Of a stretch of 5,583 nt of DNA, positions 1-5,583 are shown piece by piece. Each line of letters opens with the position of its first letter. Position 1 is the first letter of the stretch. Position numbers and translations under genes: made by a program. Under the pieces are notes generated by a model, which was given only the letters and a program-made list of their open reading frames with translations, did no database searches and was not told the origin of the DNA. The stretch lies in assembly GCA_007126865.1 (NCBI GenBank), contig SLAN01000123.1, positions 1-5,583 on the forward strand. Reading direction: 5' to 3'. Source of the stretch: Spirochaetales bacterium (GTDB lineage: Bacteria; Spirochaetota; Spirochaetia; DSM-27196; SKKC01).

Positions 1-816
1 ACGAATCTCGGCAACAACAAAGAGGCGATCGATAACCTCGCCTCCTCGGCGGCGCAGGGCGCCGAAATCGTACGGTCGCTGACCGAATCCATGAGCTCGG
101 TATCGCGCGAATCCGAAGGCTTGATAGACACCGCTCGAGTGATCGAGGATATCTCGGCGCGAACGAATCTTCTGAGCATGAACGCGGCCATCGAGGCGGC
201 GCACGCCGGACAGAGCGGTCGCGGATTCGCGGTGGTTGCCGAGGAGGTTCGAAAGCTCGCCGAGAACTCCTCCGAGCAGGCGGGCCGCATTTCGCAGACA
301 TTGCACAACCTGAAGAACGGAATAGATGAGGCAAACGAGGCGTCACGGCGGGCGGCTGAGGAGTTCGAGCAGGTGAGCACCACGCTCCACCGGATCCAGA
401 ACGCCGAGGCGGAGCTGAAGGCGGCTATGGGAGAACAGGCGACAGGCGGCGAGCAAGTGCTCGAGACGTTGAAACGGATGGTCGACCTGACGCAGCGATC
501 GAACGATGCGCTCGAACAGGTCCGAGCGCTCACCGAACGCAGCGAGCAACAGATCGGTGAGCTGGCGAAGTCGCGGCGGACGGTGGAAGAGACCGCCGCG
601 CCGATATCCGATCGTCTCGGCGATATCGAGCAATCGATCGCCGATGCACAGCATCTGGCCGCGCAGATGAGCTCTCGTATTCTCACATTCGCGGAAGAGG
701 TGGAGTCGTTGGCAATTACGCGCACCGATGGGGAGAGCGTCGGCGAAGCGCGGGTGCCCGCGGACGCAGAAGACGGCGAGGACCCCGATGAGGCGCTCGA
801 AGTGGAGGGGGAATGA
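1..816 (+). CDS. Methyl-accepting chemotaxis protein, C-terminal signalling part (5' truncated by window edge)
   Basis: The frame is open from base 1 and gives 271 residues before the TGA at 814-816, so the start, sensor and membrane segments lie upstream of the window. Residues about 51-90 are the conserved MCP hairpin tip ([20 protein letters not shown], then [16 protein letters not shown]), which in this family contacts CheA and CheW. Long heptad-rich helices flank it on both sides: the descending helix runs to about residue 245, followed by a strongly acidic tail ([15 protein letters not shown]). No CheR-binding pentapeptide of the NWETF type ends the protein. The ATG at 91 is only an internal methionine of the ascending helix and is not a credible start. 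By family knowledge the protein relays a ligand signal to the CheA kinase and so to the flagellar motor. The tip variant with [12 protein letters not shown] is common in spirochaetes (inference). The ligand cannot be told from this part. Confidence 0.95.
   Translation, partial: TNLGNNKEAIDNLASSAAQGAEIVRSLTESMSSVSRESEGLIDTARVIEDISARTNLLSMNAAIEAAHAGQSGRGFAVVAEEVRKLAENSSEQAGRISQTLHNLKNGIDEANEASRRAAEEFEQVSTTLHRIQNAEAELKAAMGEQATGGEQVLETLKRMVDLTQRSNDALEQVRALTERSEQQIGELAKSRRTVEETAAPISDRLGDIEQSIADAQHLAAQMSSRILTFAEEVESLAITRTDGESVGEARVPADAEDGEDPDEALEVEGE
804..812 (+). promoter_or_regulatory. Ribosome binding site inside the MCP gene end
   Basis: GGAGGGGG lies immediately upstream of the ATG at 813, within the last codons of the MCP gene (the Glu/Gly codons of EVEGE). 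It supports the ATG at 813 as the start and, together with the ATGA overlap, suggests translational coupling. Confidence 0.6.
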
Positions 817-1298
817 TCGGGATCGTATCCGACACACACGGGAATACCGACAACGCGGCTGAAGCGCTCGATCTGTTGCGAGACCGAAGCATCGAAACGG
901 TGATCCACTGCGGCGATATCGGCGGCGCAGCGGTGGTCGCACTCTTCGCCGGTTTCGACGCGTGGTTCGTGCTCGGCAACGTCGACCGCGACTACCAGCT
1001 ACTCGCAGATGCGGTGAGAAATACGTGCGGAACCGGGCGCCTGGCACAGACACAAAGGCTGGAGATCGGAGGCAAGCGGATCGCTGTCTGTCACGGTCAC
1101 ACCGGGGAGTTCGACCGGCTCCGGAATGCGAGCGACATCGACTACCTGCTGTACGGGCACACCCACCACCGTAAGAACGAGCGAGTCGGCGGCATGCGGA
1201 TGATCAATCCGGGGGCGCTCGGCGGACTGTGGCGGCAGTCACGTTCGTTCGCGATTCTCGACGAGCAGAACGACGAGGTGCAGGTGGTCGAGCTGTAG
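813..1298 (+). CDS. YfcE/MJ0936-family metallophosphoesterase
   Basis: This 161-residue protein carries the full set of calcineurin-like phosphoesterase motifs in order: SDTHG (D7, H9), HCGDIGG (D35), GNVD (residues 55-58, with N56), CHGH (93-96) and GHTH (115-118), then INPGA (131-135), a variant of the family's usual INPGS. These residues bind the two metal ions in the family. The length matches single-domain YfcE/MJ0936 proteins, which hydrolyse phosphodiester model substrates in vitro and whose natural substrate is generally unknown. There is no signal peptide, so it should be cytoplasmic. The ATG overlaps the MCP stop as ATGA and has a purine-rich ribosome binding site, so it is probably co-translated with the MCP. 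No chemotaxis role is known for this family. The pairing may reflect operon packing alone. Confidence 0.93.
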   Translation: MIGIVSDTHGNTDNAAEALDLLRDRSIETVIHCGDIGGAAVVALFAGFDAWFVLGNVDRDYQLLADAVRNTCGTGRLAQTQRLEIGGKRIAVCHGHTGEFDRLRNASDIDYLLYGHTHHRKNERVGGMRMINPGALGGLWRQSRSFAILDEQNDEVQVVEL

Positions 1299-1303
1299 CA
1301 GCC

Positions 1304-1316
1304 GTCTCACGGAGAC
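1304..1316. terminator. Small hairpin between convergent genes
   Basis: GTCTC-ACG-GAGAC is a perfect 5-bp stem with a 3-base loop, placed where the two convergent genes meet with only 8 bp between their stop codons. It overlaps the stop of the minus-strand oxidoreductase gene. No T-run follows on either strand, so it is at best a weak bidirectional end signal and may be chance. Confidence 0.2.
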
Positions 1317-2296
1317 AGATGGCCGCGAAGCCGGTCGAGAACCCAATCGGTTCGCAGTGCGCTCTCGCCGGTGCTCGGACAGCGCCCGGATCCTCGCAAC
1401 TCATCGACGACGCTCTGAATGAGCGGTTGCTGCACATGATCGGGAGGGGTGAAATCGAAGCGTCGCTCCCTCCCCTTCGCGACGAGCTCGATCGGCCCGC
1501 CGACATCGAGAATGGAAAAGCTGAGCTTGCCCTTCGAACCGTAGATATCGATCCGGTCATCGGTGTCGTACACCACGAAGCACCACACTCCGGTTCCGTG
1601 AATGCCGGATTCGAAGATCCAGCTTCCGCTGACCGAGTCCTCCACATCGTACAGACCCGCCTGATTCGATGCGAAACCGCGAACGTCGGCGATCGGTCCG
1701 AAGAAGAAGTCGAGAAGATCGAGGCCGTGTGAACCGACATCGAGCACGAGTCCGCCACCGGAGGATTCGCGGCGCAACCGCCACGGTAACTCGCCGCGCT
1801 CCCGTGCGCCGGGCTCGACATCGGGCGTGCTGTGCATGGTGACGCGAACGAATCGCACCTCGCCGATCTCGTCGGCCTCGATCATGCGTTTCGCGGTGAC
1901 ATACTTCTCGAGACCGCGCCGGTAGTACGCGACGAATAGCGGAACTCCGGCGCTGAGACATCCGGCGACGAGTCGGCGACCGTCCTCATAGCTGTATCCC
2001 ATCGGCTTCTCGACGTAAACCGGCTTACCGGCGTCGGCCACCCGCAACGCGTACTCCGAGTGGGTATCGGGTCGGGTGGCGATGTAGACCGCATCCACTT
2101 CCGGGTCGTTTATCAGTTCGTCCGCTTCGTTGTACCACTTCGGCACGCCGTGACGGCGCGCATAGTCCTCCGCGCGTGCGGCATCGCGTCGCATGACCGC
2201 CACGAGCTGCGAGCCTTCCGCCTTCTGGAACCCCGGTCCGCTCTTCTTCTCTGTCACATCGCCGCAGCCGAGAATACCCCAGCGTACGATTTCCAA
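1307..2296 (-). CDS. Gfo/Idh/MocA-family NAD(P)-dependent oxidoreductase
   Basis: The 329-residue product begins with a Rossmann nucleotide-binding segment (WGILGCGDV, residues 6-14). It continues through the usual DPEVDAVYIATRPDTHSEYA stretch (64-83) to the EKP motif at 96-98 (YVEKPMG), whose lysine is catalytic in this family. The C-terminal alpha/beta domain contains GGGLVLDVGSHGLDLLDFFFG (180-200); D186 and H190 sit at the usual positions of the catalytic Asp and His. Length and domain order are normal. Family members oxidise or reduce sugars, inositols and related polyols; the substrate here cannot be assigned. The start codon is TTG at 2296, chosen because AAGGAG lies six bases upstream and the Rossmann strand begins directly after it. 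The protein is cytoplasmic. It lies downstream of an aldo/keto reductase gene on the same strand, which fits a small carbohydrate or carbonyl metabolism group, but the 146-bp gap with repeats and a possible promoter suggests it can be transcribed independently. Confidence 0.93.
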   Translation of the reverse strand: MEIVRWGILGCGDVTEKKSGPGFQKAEGSQLVAVMRRDAARAEDYARRHGVPKWYNEADELINDPEVDAVYIATRPDTHSEYALRVADAGKPVYVEKPMGYSYEDGRRLVAGCLSAGVPLFVAYYRRGLEKYVTAKRMIEADEIGEVRFVRVTMHSTPDVEPGARERGELPWRLRRESSGGGLVLDVGSHGLDLLDFFFGPIADVRGFASNQAGLYDVEDSVSGSWIFESGIHGTGVWCFVVYDTDDRIDIYGSKGKLSFSILDVGGPIELVAKGRERRFDFTPPDHVQQPLIQSVVDELRGSGRCPSTGESALRTDWVLDRLRGHLSP

Positions 2297-2302
2297 TTTG
2301 CG

Positions 2303-2308
2303 CTCCTT
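2303..2308 (-). promoter_or_regulatory. Ribosome binding site deciding a TTG start
   Basis: On the minus strand AAGGAG precedes the TTG start codon at 2296 by six bases. There is no suitable ATG or GTG nearby in frame, so this site is the main support for the TTG start of the Gfo/Idh/MocA gene. Confidence 0.7.
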
Positions 2309-2324
2309 GCCTCAGGCGTCAGCC

Positions 2325-2354
2325 CGTACATCACGGTGCGCGAGACACCGTCAA
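2325..2354 (-). promoter_or_regulatory. Candidate promoter of the Gfo/Idh/MocA gene
   Basis: On the minus strand TTGACG (2354-2349) resembles a sigma-70 -35 box and is followed after 18 bases by TGTACG (2330-2325), a poor -10 match (3 of 6 to TATAAT). Transcription would start near 2318, giving a leader of about 20 bases that contains the ribosome binding site. The -35-like hexamer lies three bases past the nearest copy of the repeat array. The call rests on spacing and the -35 match only. Confidence 0.3.
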
Positions 2355-2357
2355 TGG

Positions 2358-2457
2358 ATCAGCGATCGGTCGCTCTTGCCGGCGTTCACCTCCCGAGCGA
2401 ATCAGCGATCGGTCGCGCTTATCGGCGCTCACCCCGCCTGAATCAGCGATCGGTCGC
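2358..2457. repeat. Three-copy near-palindromic repeat array spanning a gene end
   Basis: ATCAGCGATCGGTCGC occurs exactly three times, at 2358-2373, 2401-2416 and 2442-2457; copies two and three match over 18 bp (GAATCAGCGATCGGTCGC). The starts are 43 and 41 bp apart. The inner 12 bp, GCGATCGGTCGC, matches its own reverse complement at 10 of 12 positions. Copies one and two also resemble each other across most of the spacer (TTGCCGGCGTTCACC against TTATCGGCGCTCACC), so the unit is an imperfect tandem repeat of about 42 bp. The third copy supplies the last codons and the TGA stop (minus strand, ATDR then stop) of the aldo/keto reductase gene; the other two lie between that stop and the next gene. 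A spacing of about four helical turns would place all copies on one DNA face. Function is not known. Confidence 0.85.
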
Positions 2458-3399
2458 CGTCGGCGGCGCCGGTCCGAGCGCCGAGAGCTCCTCGCGCCAC
2501 TCGGCTGTCATCGGCACCTCGGCGGCCGCCAGCGACGGCTCGAGCTGCTCGACGTCGCGCGCTCCGATGAGCGGCGCGGTCACCGCCGGATGGCTCATGA
2601 CCCACGCCACTGCGAGGCTCGCCGGATGGTACCCTCGCTCCCGCGCATGGCTCACCAGCCGGGCGGCCACATCATAGTACTCGGGATTCCCGTACCGCTT
2701 GCCATACATCCTGTTCTCGGTCAGGCGCCCTTTCGCACCCTTCGATTCGTCGGTGTACTTTCCGCTCAACAGACCGCCACCGAGCGGGCTGTACGGGAAG
2801 ACGCCGAGCTGCTCCGCGCCGGCCATCGGCAGGATCTCCACCTCCGCCTGACGCTTGACCAGGTTATACATCGGCTGGAGGCACTCAGGGGCGGCATATC
2901 CGAGCTCGCGGGAGATAGCCAACGCCTTTTCGGTCCTCCACGCGGAGAAGTTGCTGATTGCCGGATAGATGATCTTCCCCGCGCGTACCAGATCGTCGAA
3001 CGCCCGCAGCACACTTTCGAGCCTGACCGATTGATCGTCGAGGTGGGCGTAATAGATATCGATACGGTCGGTTCCGAGACGTTTGAGGCTCGCTTCGACG
3101 GCGGAGACGATATGCCGCCGAGACAGGCCTCTATCGTTCATGTCGCCGGACATCGGATTGAAGACTTTCGAGGTGATGATGACTTCGTCACGGCACCCGT
3201 CGATACACCGGCCGAGAATCCGTTCGGCCTCACCGCCGTTGTATACATCGGCGCAGTCAAAGGTGTTGATGCCGGCATCGCGTGCCCGGGAGAAAAGCGC
3301 TTTCGAGGTGTCCTCGTCTGCCGGATTGCCGAATGACATTGTACCCATGCAGAGAGACGAAACGTTCAGTCCTGTGGTGCCAAGGAGTCGGTATTCCAT
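2443..3399 (-). CDS. Aldo/keto reductase
   Basis: From the ATG at 3399 the product has 318 residues, normal for this (beta/alpha)8-barrel NADPH-dependent family. The N-terminus MEYRLLGTTGLNVSSLCMGTMSFG is the classic start of the YhdN/AKR11-like bacterial group. The catalytic tetrad is complete: Asp48 and Tyr53 in FDCADVY, Lys78 in TSKVF and His119 in YYAHLDD. Further family marks are SNFS (149-152), QPMYNLVKR (175-183), PYSPLGGGLLSGKY (202-215) and IGAR (278-281), in the cofactor-binding half. The frame stays open to a TTG at 3438, adding 13 residues, but those fall outside the family's usual start and overlap a TTGACA promoter-like hexamer, so the ATG is preferred. No strong ribosome binding site precedes the ATG. 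The last codons and stop lie in one copy of a three-copy repeat. The substrate is probably a small aldehyde, ketone or sugar and cannot be specified. It is cytoplasmic. Confidence 0.93.
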   Translation of the reverse strand: MEYRLLGTTGLNVSSLCMGTMSFGNPADEDTSKALFSRARDAGINTFDCADVYNGGEAERILGRCIDGCRDEVIITSKVFNPMSGDMNDRGLSRRHIVSAVEASLKRLGTDRIDIYYAHLDDQSVRLESVLRAFDDLVRAGKIIYPAISNFSAWRTEKALAISRELGYAAPECLQPMYNLVKRQAEVEILPMAGAEQLGVFPYSPLGGGLLSGKYTDESKGAKGRLTENRMYGKRYGNPEYYDVAARLVSHARERGYHPASLAVAWVMSHPAVTAPLIGARDVEQLEPSLAAAEVPMTAEWREELSALGPAPPTATDR

Positions 3400-3408
3400 A
3401 GTGCGGTC

Positions 3409-3438
3409 AGTCTGTGGCCAGGGCTCGTGCACTGTCAA
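3409..3438 (-). promoter_or_regulatory. Candidate promoter of the aldo/keto reductase gene
   Basis: On the minus strand a perfect TTGACA (3438-3433) is followed after 18 bases by CAGACT (3414-3409), which keeps the A at -10 position two and the final T. Transcription would begin near 3402, only a few bases before the ATG at 3399, which would make the message nearly leaderless and would fit the missing ribosome binding site. The -35 match is strong, the -10 weak. Confidence 0.35.
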
Positions 3439-3470
3439 CGCTACGCTTCGACGCGCTACGCTTCGACGCG
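3439..3470. repeat. 15-bp exact tandem duplication across the diguanylate cyclase stop codon
   Basis: CGCTACGCTTCGACG is repeated head to tail with two extra matching bases, covering 32 bp at period 15. On the minus strand this reads CGC GTC GAA GCG TAG twice in frame, so the protein's last residues RVEA plus stop are copied immediately after the true stop, followed by CGT TGA. Because the period is a multiple of three and includes a stop, changes in copy number would leave the protein unchanged. Confidence 0.85.
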
Positions 3471-5303
3471 ATTGCGCCCGAGCGCCTTCGCCTGATAGAG
3501 CGCCTGGTCCGCCCGGTGAATGAGATCTCGAGGCGTCTCGGTTTGATCCGGAGTGGTTGCGGCGACACCGAAACTCGCGGTTACGAAGAGACCATCGCCG
3601 CCGCCGTCGGCACCGCGATAGTCATGAGGGATCGCACATGCGGCGATCGCCTGTCGCAGCCGCTCGGCGACGTGAAGGGCGCCGCGCAGACTCGTCTCCG
3701 GCAGGATTATCGCAAACTCCTCTCCGCCGTAACGGGCAACGAAGTCGGCCGGTCGTTCGAGACCCTCTCGACTCACTCGCGCAACCTCTGCGAGTACGCG
3801 ATCGCCGGCCTGGTGTCCGTAGTTGTCGTTGAACTGCTTGAAAAAGTCGATGTCGAACATCAGCAGGCTCAACGTCGTTCCACTCCGTTTTGCCCGGTCC
3901 CATTCACGGGCGATAGTTACGTCGAAGCTGCGGCGGTTGCTGATGCCGGTTAATGCGTCCCGGAAACTCAGTCCGGTAAGCTGGATCTTCTCGCGAAGAA
4001 GCGTTCGCGTGCGGCGGTAGTTGTCGGCGAACTGTCCGGTGAGAACCATGCTCTGTGAGAACAGGAACGCGAAAAGCCCGACAGCCGCCAGATAGGTTGT
4101 CCAGACGAGGCCGAGGTTATACAGGAGGTCATTCACCACCGTCGCAAGAAGCACGATGAGACCTGCGATCGAGACGACCGACCCGCGCCTCCGGGAACCC
4201 AGGGCGCGACCGACCACGACGGCGACATACACGGATGCTCCGACTGTCACAAAGTGGAAGTACGGGAGAGTCGCGCTGAAATAGCGCGCGGAAGCGAACA
4301 GCGTGAGAAGCGCGAACGGTGCGCCGGTTATCGCGACGAGTCGCTCGACCCGTCGCGTTCGCTCCTGCGGAAACAGTTCGCCGATATAGAAGACGAAAAG
4401 CACTACGCCGACGATCATCGTCAGGTACTCAACGGTCATGAGCGACTCGAAGTGCCGCACACGCTCCGCTCGAAGGATGTAGGTCGGCGCCACGATAGCA
4501 GTTCGTACCGCCATTATGATCGTCGTGCAGCCGAAAAGGAGCGCCGCTCGCCGGCTCACTCCGAACGTGTACAGTCCGAGATGGTAGAGTCCCATGATCA
4601 GCAGGGCACCGAGAAGGAAGAACGCAATCTCGCGGTCGAACCGGATCCACCGCTCGAAGATCGGTCGGTCGGCAAGCAGCACCGGGTCGAGCATACCGCC
4701 GCGAGCGTGATAATAGTTGGAAACCTGTAACAGGAGGGTGACTTCCTCGGTTTCGACTTCGACCGATCCGGCGAGCACTCCCCAGCTCGGCTGCGTTGTC
4801 CGGCGACTCGTTCCGGGCGTGCCGGTGGCCGCGACCGGAACTCCATTGACCGTCAGCCGTGCACTGCTCGACACCTCGGTTGTGTAGAAATGCACAGTCG
4901 CCGGAAGCTGCGAGCTCTCAAAGCGGAGATCGGCCCGGTAGGTCCCATGGCCGTGTCGATCGAGGCGTATTCCTCCGACCCGTGCTCCGTTCCAACTCCC
5001 CGGTGCGACAAGCGTTCCGGTCGCAACGGGCGGAGCATCGCCTGTGAGCGCCTCGTAATCGATCAGCTCGTCGTGGTAGAAGCTCCACTCTCCGTGAAGC
5101 GCAACCGACCGGGAGAGGTCGCGTCCGCGCAGATCGGCTTCGCCCGAGATAACCGTCTGCGCCGCACCAAACGCAGAGGTAGCGTGGCGATAGCGCGGTG
5201 CATCTCCGGCATCGAACACGAGCACGATGAGCGCGACGGCAACAGCGGCGGCGACGGCAAAACCGGCAGCTCGATAGATGTACGCACGTAGGGCGGCCCT
5301 CAT
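3456..5303 (-). CDS. 7TM-DISM receptor diguanylate cyclase (GGDEF)
   Basis: From the ATG at 5303 the product has 615 residues. Residues 12-30 form a hydrophobic signal or anchor segment. Residues about 55-215 are an extracytoplasmic beta-rich domain of the 7TMR-DISMED2 type (LHGEWSFYHDEL near 69-80). Seven hydrophobic segments follow at roughly 228-247, 253-272, 288-308, 322-342, 348-368, 374-398 and 402-423, then a charged helical linker and the GGDEF domain (about 445-615). In that domain DALTGISNRR (449-458), the metal-binding Asp484 in FDIDFFK, YGHQAGD (495-501) and the signature GGEEF (526-530) are intact, so it should make c-di-GMP from two GTP. RPAD (517-520), five residues before GGEEF, is a complete RxxD inhibitory site, so product feedback is expected. 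Family knowledge suggests a carbohydrate-like or other small ligand outside the membrane controls output. The frame extends to a TTG at 5372, but the ATG places the anchor at the very N-terminus. Neither start has a good ribosome binding site. Confidence 0.92.
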   Translation of the reverse strand: MRAALRAYIYRAAGFAVAAAVAVALIVLVFDAGDAPRYRHATSAFGAAQTVISGEADLRGRDLSRSVALHGEWSFYHDELIDYEALTGDAPPVATGTLVAPGSWNGARVGGIRLDRHGHGTYRADLRFESSQLPATVHFYTTEVSSSARLTVNGVPVAATGTPGTSRRTTQPSWGVLAGSVEVETEEVTLLLQVSNYYHARGGMLDPVLLADRPIFERWIRFDREIAFFLLGALLIMGLYHLGLYTFGVSRRAALLFGCTTIIMAVRTAIVAPTYILRAERVRHFESLMTVEYLTMIVGVVLFVFYIGELFPQERTRRVERLVAITGAPFALLTLFASARYFSATLPYFHFVTVGASVYVAVVVGRALGSRRRGSVVSIAGLIVLLATVVNDLLYNLGLVWTTYLAAVGLFAFLFSQSMVLTGQFADNYRRTRTLLREKIQLTGLSFRDALTGISNRRSFDVTIAREWDRAKRSGTTLSLLMFDIDFFKQFNDNYGHQAGDRVLAEVARVSREGLERPADFVARYGGEEFAIILPETSLRGALHVAERLRQAIAACAIPHDYRGADGGGDGLFVTASFGVAATTPDQTETPRDLIHRADQALYQAKALGRNRVEA

Positions 5304-5454
5304 ACCGGCAGAGTAGCCGGTCGGGGGCTCGAAGCGCCAGCGAGTCGCGGCACAATCGACCGCCGTGTCCAACTATCGAAGGAGGAATTTGTGGGACATC
5401 ACGTCGGTATCGAAGATCGGCCGCTTCCGCCGGCGCTCGCGTTCGGAGCCGCCT
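5304..5454. other. Intergenic gap ahead of the diguanylate cyclase
   Basis: This 151-bp gap lies between the stop of the unrecognised minus-strand gene and the preferred ATG of the diguanylate cyclase. I see no convincing -35/-10 pair or terminator on the minus strand. It holds the alternative TTG start at 5372. On the plus strand there is a strong Shine-Dalgarno-like GAAGGAGGA at 5378-5386, five bases upstream (4-base gap) of a GTG at 5391. Confidence 0.5.
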
Positions 5455-5583
5455 CTACGGGCTATTCAGCCCGAGAGTGCGCTGATAGTAATCAAGCACA
5501 TCGATGAGATCGCGGGTGCCGTCGTGACCGGGGAAATTGATCAGCTGAACATATGTGCGCTCGCCGGTATCGAACGGCTCGCC
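5455..5583 (-). CDS. C-terminal 42 residues of an unrecognised protein (5' truncated by window edge)
   Basis: On the minus strand the window edge reads in frame through 42 codons to a TAG at 5457-5455. The peptide includes ERTYVQLINFPGHDGTRDL and ends in a helical-looking DLIDVLDYYQRTLGLNSP. The codons are mostly G or C ended like the neighbouring genes, and the composition looks like a soluble folded protein with an amphipathic C-terminal helix, so I regard it as genuinely coding. It is on the same strand as, and upstream of, the diguanylate cyclase gene, with a 151-bp gap to that gene's ATG. I do not recognise the family from this fragment and assign no function. Confidence 0.65.
   Translation of the reverse strand, partial: GEPFDTGERTYVQLINFPGHDGTRDLIDVLDYYQRTLGLNSP

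Noticed and set aside
343..1053. Minus-strand open frame of 236 codons across the MCP and phosphoesterase genes
   Set aside because: Arg-rich, low-complexity translation typical of an antisense shadow, crossing two clear plus-strand genes.
2358..2457. CRISPR array
   Set aside because: The repeats are only 16 bp, spacers of 25-27 bp resemble each other, one copy lies in a coding region, and no cas genes are present.
2590..3336. Long plus-strand open frame of 248 codons antisense to the aldo/keto reductase
   Set aside because: It mirrors a gene with an intact catalytic tetrad; the peptide shows no recognisable domain and is explained by GC-rich codon bias on the other strand.
3436..3438. TTG at 3438 as start of the aldo/keto reductase
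   Set aside because: The family start is the MEYRLLG segment at the ATG; the TTG coincides with a TTGACA -35-like hexamer and lacks a ribosome binding site.
4660..4675. GATCGGTCGGTCGG tract as a further copy of the 16-bp repeat
   Set aside because: It matches only a few bases of the core, lacks the palindrome and the ATCAGC flank, and lies within coding sequence.
4254..4730. Plus-strand open frame of 158 codons inside the diguanylate cyclase gene
   Set aside because: Antisense to well-defined membrane helices; the peptide is charged and featureless.
5370..5372. TTG at 5372 as start of the diguanylate cyclase
   Set aside because: No ribosome binding site precedes it and the 23 extra residues are unlike a signal region; the ATG at 5303 puts the hydrophobic anchor at the N-terminus. 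Not fully excluded.

Overview
This 5.6 kb window is gene-dense, GC-rich bacterial DNA with two gene groups that converge near position 1300. On the plus strand are the C-terminal part of a methyl-accepting chemotaxis protein (MCP; 1-816) and a small YfcE/MJ0936-type metallophosphoesterase (813-1298), which share an ATGA stop/start overlap. On the minus strand, in transcription order, are the last 42 codons of an unrecognised protein (5583-5455), a 7TM-DISM receptor-type diguanylate cyclase (5303-3456), an aldo/keto reductase (3399-2443) and a Gfo/Idh/MocA oxidoreductase (2296-1307). Most remaining open frames lie opposite or out of phase with these genes and look like GC-rich shadows.

The organism cannot be fixed from the sequence alone. 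The MCP tip variant [15 protein letters not shown] and a 7TM-DISM/GGDEF receptor are both common in Spirochaetota, so a GC-rich free-living spirochaete is my best guess (inference, moderate to low confidence). Nothing marks a plasmid, phage, transposon, CRISPR array, tRNA or rRNA.

Functionally, the window combines signal perception (MCP; membrane c-di-GMP synthase) with NAD(P)-dependent oxidoreductases of sugar or carbonyl type (aldo/keto reductase and Gfo/Idh). The two oxidoreductases share a strand but are 146 bp apart, and that gap has its own promoter-like and ribosome-binding signals. They may therefore be regulated separately.

The least ordinary structure is at the 3' ends of two minus-strand genes. 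The last codons and stop of the diguanylate cyclase gene are duplicated exactly in tandem (15-bp unit, 3439-3470). The last codons and stop of the aldo/keto reductase gene form the first of three copies of a 16-bp near-palindromic repeat, spaced 41 and 43 bp apart (2358-2457). In both junctions a TTGACA/TTGACG -35-like hexamer follows the repeats directly, just ahead of the next gene. The repeats could be operators, a dispersed 3'-end repeat family, or local slippage duplications. The sequence alone does not decide between these.
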